Under the pieces are notes generated by a model. That model was not told where the DNA came from and did not search any database. It was given only the letters and a program-made list of their open reading frames with translations. A stretch of 64,000 nucleotides of DNA from Diploscapter coronatus (taxonomy: Eukaryota > Nematoda > Chromadorea > Rhabditida > Rhabditidae): positions 33,999,201 through 34,063,200 of the forward strand of contig OZ038422.1 in assembly GCA_964036155.1 (NCBI GenBank), given 5' to 3'. The number at the start of each line of letters is the position of its first letter. The first letter of the stretch is position 1. The translations under genes and the position numbers were made by a program. Of this stretch, positions 58,810 to 64,000 are shown piece by piece.

Positions 58810-61432
58810 CTAATCTTCATCAAACGAAACGGGCCAATTCTTTTTGTAATCGACAATTGGTATGCATTTTTCGAGGGGCGCACCAAATAGAGAATTGAGG
58901 GGGTTTTGATCGCTTTGCTGGGACTGATTGAGAGCTGCGGAGAGGGATCGGGCAGGCGATGGGGAGAAATGAACCCAGGGGACGGGCACGTAGCGACTCG
59001 ACTGCGGTGGTTGAGGCACCCAAGGCGAAAGTGGGGAGAACGGCAGCAATTCGCGGGGTCGGCTCAGAGAGCGATCGCTCGCTACATTCTCCCGTACGTA
59101 CGTTGTTAGGAAATTATGATGATGAATAGGCATGTCACTTCGAAGCTTAGGTCTGGCTCAGATTTTTCACGTCCAGTGCCCGAATTCACGAGGTTCTCGG
59201 AACTCGTCCTATAGGAAGCCTTTGGAGGTTCCGAGATTTTCGCGAATTCAAACCCAGCTCTCAAAGTAGCTTCAAGTGACATGTCTGATTCTCGATCAAA
59301 GGCTGATAAATTATTTTTGACGTTTGTTTCAGAATTTTTAGCTTTGAAATTTTCAAAATTTAGTTTTCTGTCAGCCTCGAGTAAAAGTTCTAAAGAAAGA
59401 AAAACTTACGATCCAATCCGCCCATGTACTTCATCGTGATTTCGCAGTGTCCCCACACAGCAGACACAATCGGGTAGAGCGTTTTGCCTTTGAGATTTCG
59501 GAAGGCCACTCCGAGGTATTTCTCATCCGTGGCAAACGCCAAATAGCCCTCATCCATGTCCAGAATGCAGTAGAACTAATATTTTTAAAATAGATTTTCA
59601 AAAATTAAAGAAAGGCTTACTTTATCTGGTACTTGGTAGTGTGAGGAGTTGAGGATAGCTGGAGAAGGGTAGGGCCATGGCGCGCAATTCTTGGAATCGT
59701 GATGACATTCGTTCCGGGCTAAATTGATTATTTTGAATTCTAAGAACTTTTCAGCTTATTCTAAATTTAGATTGGAAATATCAAATTCTTCGTCTTATCA
59801 TGATGAGTAAAGTACAAGTTATAGCTCTAGAAATAATGTGGCAGGCAAATATCGACTAATTTAAAAATCCTACTCAGATCCCATCCGTAGCTTTCGCAGT
59901 TCGTTCCGATGAGTGAGGTGTATCCGACAGCGTGCAGAGCAGCAGCCTTGGTTGCCACCCCGACGACTGCGTGAGTGCCTCGTTGTCTCTGGGGCCATTC
60001 CAATTGCCAAACGTGGAAACCTCGCGAATAGCCCATCTCAAATAAAACCATAAGTACTCGATTTATTATCATTGTTTTAATCTGTTAGGCATAGAAATTT
60101 GGAACAATGTATGAGATTATCTTTCATTGATTTTTATGTAACAATAATCATTAAAATAGTGAATCTTCCATGTTTTAACAGAAATCAATAAACTCCATCT
60201 TCACATAATTCACAACTCATTATTTCGAATTTTTCATTTGACACTTTTATTCCTCACCTTTCCCCTAATACAATCAGTGCTCTGCGCGACTGGATGTCGA
60301 TGGAAGGTGAATTTGTCGTCCTCTTTGACGAAGATGTTTAGTGACCTTGAAAATCGTCATCTTTCATTTCATGCTAATTATTCCCTTACCTGTCATCCGG
60401 ATTCCAGGCGTGCATGTGCTGAGCGTCTGGTGAAGGAGCTTGCATGCTCATGAGCACGTCAAACCGCAATGGAGGCATCAAATCATCTAGGCCACAATTC
60501 TGAAAAAGTAGATTTCTCTCAAAAGTAACAGTTTCATTAGATTTTCAGTTCAGATAAGATTTCGGGGAAACAATAAGTCATGAGACAACTCTGTTCATTA
60601 GGTAATGATCATTTTTCTGAGATGTTTGGTGAACTATTCTGACGTAACTATACGCACTTTTAGCGTGATGATTAAAAATAATTCATTTAATCGACTTTTT
60701 CTTCTAAAAGATTTGAATTGAAAGTAAAAAAACTAGAAAGAAGATATTCACTTCAGTCCTCGAGATAAATGTATTCATTTATCTTTTCCTATAACTTACA
60801 AATATAACTATTCTAATTTACATTCAAAAATGTAAACTGACTATTTTTGATAATAGAAGAAGTAGCTTACGATAGCATGCGGATGTGCTGGCGATAGTGA
60901 TCGATGGAATCTGGACCTGGTTGCTGAGCGTTTCCTCTGTTCATCATCGGCCGCGTTGATTCTGCCTGTGGAGGAGCTCGCACCGCTGCTGCCGCCCTGG
61001 CCGAACATCGAGCCGAATCCATTGATGCCCGTCGACGCCGTGGACGTCGACGCACCCGTTCCTGACGAACAAACGTCCGCTGGACTCGCTGAAATTATTT
61101 TTGATTTATTTTGACTGGCTTAGATCAAATATGTGTATATTTTTAGGGAAAAAAAAACACTTTTTAGAGACTCTTGAATTGAGAATTCAATTCAATTTCT
61201 GACTCATTTTCATTTCCTATCATCTTATTTTTGATCATAGATCATTCACATTTATTTAAGACAGGAAATTTAATATTCAAATTTAGAAATTTCAAGAATT
61301 GCCGAATTATCTAATATATTTAAAATTTGTGAATTTATTTTTAAGAATTCTATTTTAAGTCCTGACTTCTCATAGTTTTTTCTGCTACATACCGTTCTCA
61401 AAAGGCGCTCGACGCTTGAGTATCATTTTCAT
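58810..61432 (-). CDS. SPRY-domain protein, SPSB/Gustavus-like
   Basis: Probable adaptor of the SPSB (SPRY plus SOCS box) family. Exons 61432-61393, 61088-60871, 60499-60390, 60345-60258, 60036-59874, 59718-59621 and 59575-59410 keep phase. After a Ser/Gly/Thr-rich N-terminus comes the SPRY domain: [90 protein letters not shown] and [19 protein letters not shown], close to SPSB proteins. The last exon is uncertain. I place it at or below about 59110, with stop TAG 58812-58810, where the frame [23 protein letters not shown] is open, but no clean acceptor was seen and a SOCS box is not obvious. A MITE lies in that last intron. Confidence 0.8.
59130..59285. mobile_element. MITE F in the SPSB-like gene
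   Basis: Inverted arms: GCATGTCACTTCGAAGC at the left and its mirror GCTTCAAGTGACATGTC at the right, with inner GTTCTCGGAACTCG symmetry. No ORF. Confidence 0.65.
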
Positions 61433-64000
61433 TTGGAAGAATTTGGTTCAAGTCAGTCACAATTCAATAGAGGAGTGGCCCTATGATAGGGAATCGTTAG
61501 TAAACGAAAAACCGAAAAGAAAGATAAATCGGGCAAAATATCGAGAAATTTCAAGGAAAGAGAAAAAATCGATCAGTTTCTGGAGGTAATGAACAAGATA
61601 AGCAGTTTGGTTTATCAATGGCAGGAAAAAAGACAGATGTGATGGTATAGTTTAGTTATGGATGAGGATGAGATAAAGTAAATAGATAGAATAGCGATGG
61701 CGCAAAATCATAGAGAAGGAGACGGTCTGTGGTCGGTTGAAGAAGAAAAAGGAAGAATTAGATAGTCACGTGCAACACCTATTAAAATTCATCCTATTAA
61801 ATCTCAGCCTTTCTGCAAAAATCGTCAAAATTTTCATGATTTCTAATGTCATTAACTCAACAATTTGGTAAATTTTACGAAATTTGGCAACTTTAAAGGA
61901 AGACAAGTCACGTGTTCGTCTATTGTGGCAGACAGAAATATAAGATCAACCAATCAATCGAAAATCGAATGGTAAAAAAAGGGAAAGGATACCCTCTGTC
62001 AAACGGGCACTAATATGGATGGTCGCAAGCAAAAAGCAGCACACGAAAGCACGGACCCCATAAATGGGCGAAAGAGTTGAGAAATATATGGACAAAATGG
62101 AGGAAGAAAGAGAAAGAAAGAAACGCAGAAAATGGCCCCCTGAGGGGTGTCTCGCGTTTGGGTCGAAAGAGCAGCGAAAACCAGCAGAAGAAAAAAGAAG
62201 GAAGCAATCCCTTCTCTATCTGGGTTTTCCTCTCTTCGAATATGCAAAATAATACGAATCTAGTCAAATATACAGATGAGAAAATACTTTGAATCGAATG
62301 AAAATAATTTTTGATCTGATCTATGAAGAAATCAATATTTAACAACACTTCACGATCATTTTGAAAATTTCATGTGTTTTCTAAGAATGATTTTTGGCCA
62401 ATCTTTAAAACATGATTCTTCTCGACGAAGTTCGATTTGATTAAAAAAATCAAAATGAGAATTTTTAGAGGAGGAAATTAGTGTGAAGGTGAAATTCAGC
62501 CAAATAGAGTTGGAAAAAGAAGCAGCAGTTAGCAGAAATCAGAATTGCACGCGCTGAAATGCAGCCTCAGACTTAGCAGCACGCAGTAAACTTTGAGAAA
62601 CGGCAAAATTACGCGCAGGCAGGGCACAGAATAGCGACGAGAAATGAAAATAGAAGGGAAAATACACAAGAAAGGCACGAAGTTCGGGTGAAAACGCAAA
62701 GCGCATGAAAAAACGAAAGAAGAAGAACTGGTTGGTCGGTGGTTAGAAAAGTGGAAGAGGCAGAGAAGGCAGAGGGAAAGTTGAGAAAGGGAATCGTATT
62801 GTGCAATAGATGGGAAATGAAAATGGCATAGAAGAAAAAAACACTAAAATGCTACGGACCATTTTAATAATAATCAATGATAAGCTATTGCATTATTACT
62901 TTACTAAATGATAATTGCTTGTATTTTAGAATTATTATTTGAAAAAAGGAATCGTATTGTGCAATAGGTGGGAAGTGAAAATGGCATAGGAGAAAAAGGC
63001 ACTGCCAATCATACGACTCAAATGATATGATAAACTGATCCAGTTCTTCTCGTTTTAGAAAGGCTAGAAGAAGGAAAAATGTATCAGTTATAAAAAAAAA
63101 AACATCAATTCTGTAAAATCATCAATGATAAGACTATTTTATCGTCTACATTTATAAACTTTCACTTAAACTATAAAACTTTGCCTTTTCAATAGTCTCT
63201 TTCAAATAAACATTCTAAAACTATTGTCGAAGTAAAATGATAATAATGATCTAGTGATACTATCAAGTTAGTCCAAAAGCAAGAAATCTGCAGGGACGAA
63301 ATATCTCATCTCTTGAAGAGTGATTCTGCAGTGCAGAATAGAAGCGGAGTGGAAATAGATCCCCTCTATCTTTGTGCCTATTTACATAATGCGCGCTGCT
63401 CAACTCGCATTCATGATCCACTGTCTGTTTCTGATGGGAAAACGAGATCATTGACAGGTTTTCACGTGATAGTATTATTATTCGAATTGGAGCAATTTAT
63501 AAAACTCACAACTTTTTCAGGGGGTATTTTCAAAGTGTTCGAAGAATAAGATGATAACTGGGAAAGTTCACAATTTTACAATTCTTCCTTTAGGTGGCAA
63601 TTTTATAAATGACTGAAATTTCGCTGATAATTTGAAAAATGAGCTATTTTCCCTTCAATTAGTATTTTCGAGAGGGTTTTCTTCCCATTTCTATCGAACC
63701 TGAAATGTTTCTGACGAGCCATCGTTTCATCCTCACTATGAAAAGGCTGCCTCCTACAGGGAACGGATTTGATAAGGCTGATGGCAGACTTTGCGATTGA
63801 TTCGGCGAATCGGGATTTTGCTGCATTCCGAATTATAATAGACTTGGTAATAATGAAGCAGAAGTAAGGGGAGAATGACAGGGGGCAGAGTAGTCACTCA
63901 GAGCGACCTGGGCAAGAGGGAATCAGCAGGCGGTGCTTGTCTTCCCCCTGCCTTTCTTGCCCTTCTCGGGCCGACTTCCTTTTTCGTCCTCTTAGTTATA
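61433..64000. other. Upstream region of the SPSB-like gene, no gene seen
   Basis: Purine-rich, low-complexity sequence. A 55-bp direct repeat occurs at 62791-62844 and 62949-63003. No coding exon was supported up to the window end. Confidence 0.5.
62791..63003. repeat. Direct repeat of about 55 bp
   Basis: GAATCGTATTGTGCAATAG followed by TGGGAARTGAAAATGGCATA is present twice, starting at 62791 and 62949. Confidence 0.75.

Overview
The window reads as nuclear DNA of a free-living-type (rhabditid-like) nematode. It is AT-rich, genes carry many small introns, acceptors are mostly TTTTCAG/TTTTTAG, two genes have an acceptor just before the start codon as expected for spliced-leader trans-splicing, and most gene products match nematode families. 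I reconstructed genes exon by exon and checked splice phases by hand; no alignment or search was run.

Layout. 0-13 kb holds three conserved housekeeping genes, all on the minus strand: the 5' part of an AidB/ACDH-11-like acyl-CoA dehydrogenase, a complete rab-30 small GTPase (5 exons, 210 aa) and a complete tcer-1/TCERG1 elongation-splicing factor (23 exons, 972 aa). 13-24 kb is an accessory zone: a secreted Receptor-L-domain (irld-type) gene and a 7TM chemoreceptor-like gene with a one-base frame break, both minus strand and invaded by small DNA elements and tRNA-derived SINEs, plus an intron-containing tRNA gene. 25-36 kb has an Ost-alpha/TMEM184-type membrane protein gene (plus), a GT43 glucuronyltransferase gene (minus) and a 697-aa protein I do not recognise (plus, 18 exons). 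37-43 kb has a decayed piece of an F-box/Kelch gene, a truncated RecQ5-like gene and the intact F-box/Kelch gene (minus).

43042-56204 is the main feature: a 13.2-kb BEL/Pao-type LTR retroelement with two 276-bp LTRs that look identical and a 5-bp target duplication (GCAAT). It has a leader with a row of small hairpins, gag-pol with one in-frame stop inside reverse transcriptase, and a Gn/Gc-like class II envelope region fused after integrase. After env come a plus-strand zinc-knuckle accessory ORF split between two frames and, on the OPPOSITE strand, a spliced gene for a small signal-peptide/transmembrane protein. A 1273-bp foldback DNA element with a TTA target duplication sits in exon 2 of that antisense gene, so there is an element inside a gene inside an element.

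56-64 kb holds mostly non-coding DNA with small inverted-repeat elements and an SPRY/SPSB (Gustavus-like) gene on the minus strand. At least nine groups of small inverted-repeat elements and one SINE family are visible; three of these groups and the SINE occur in more than one copy.
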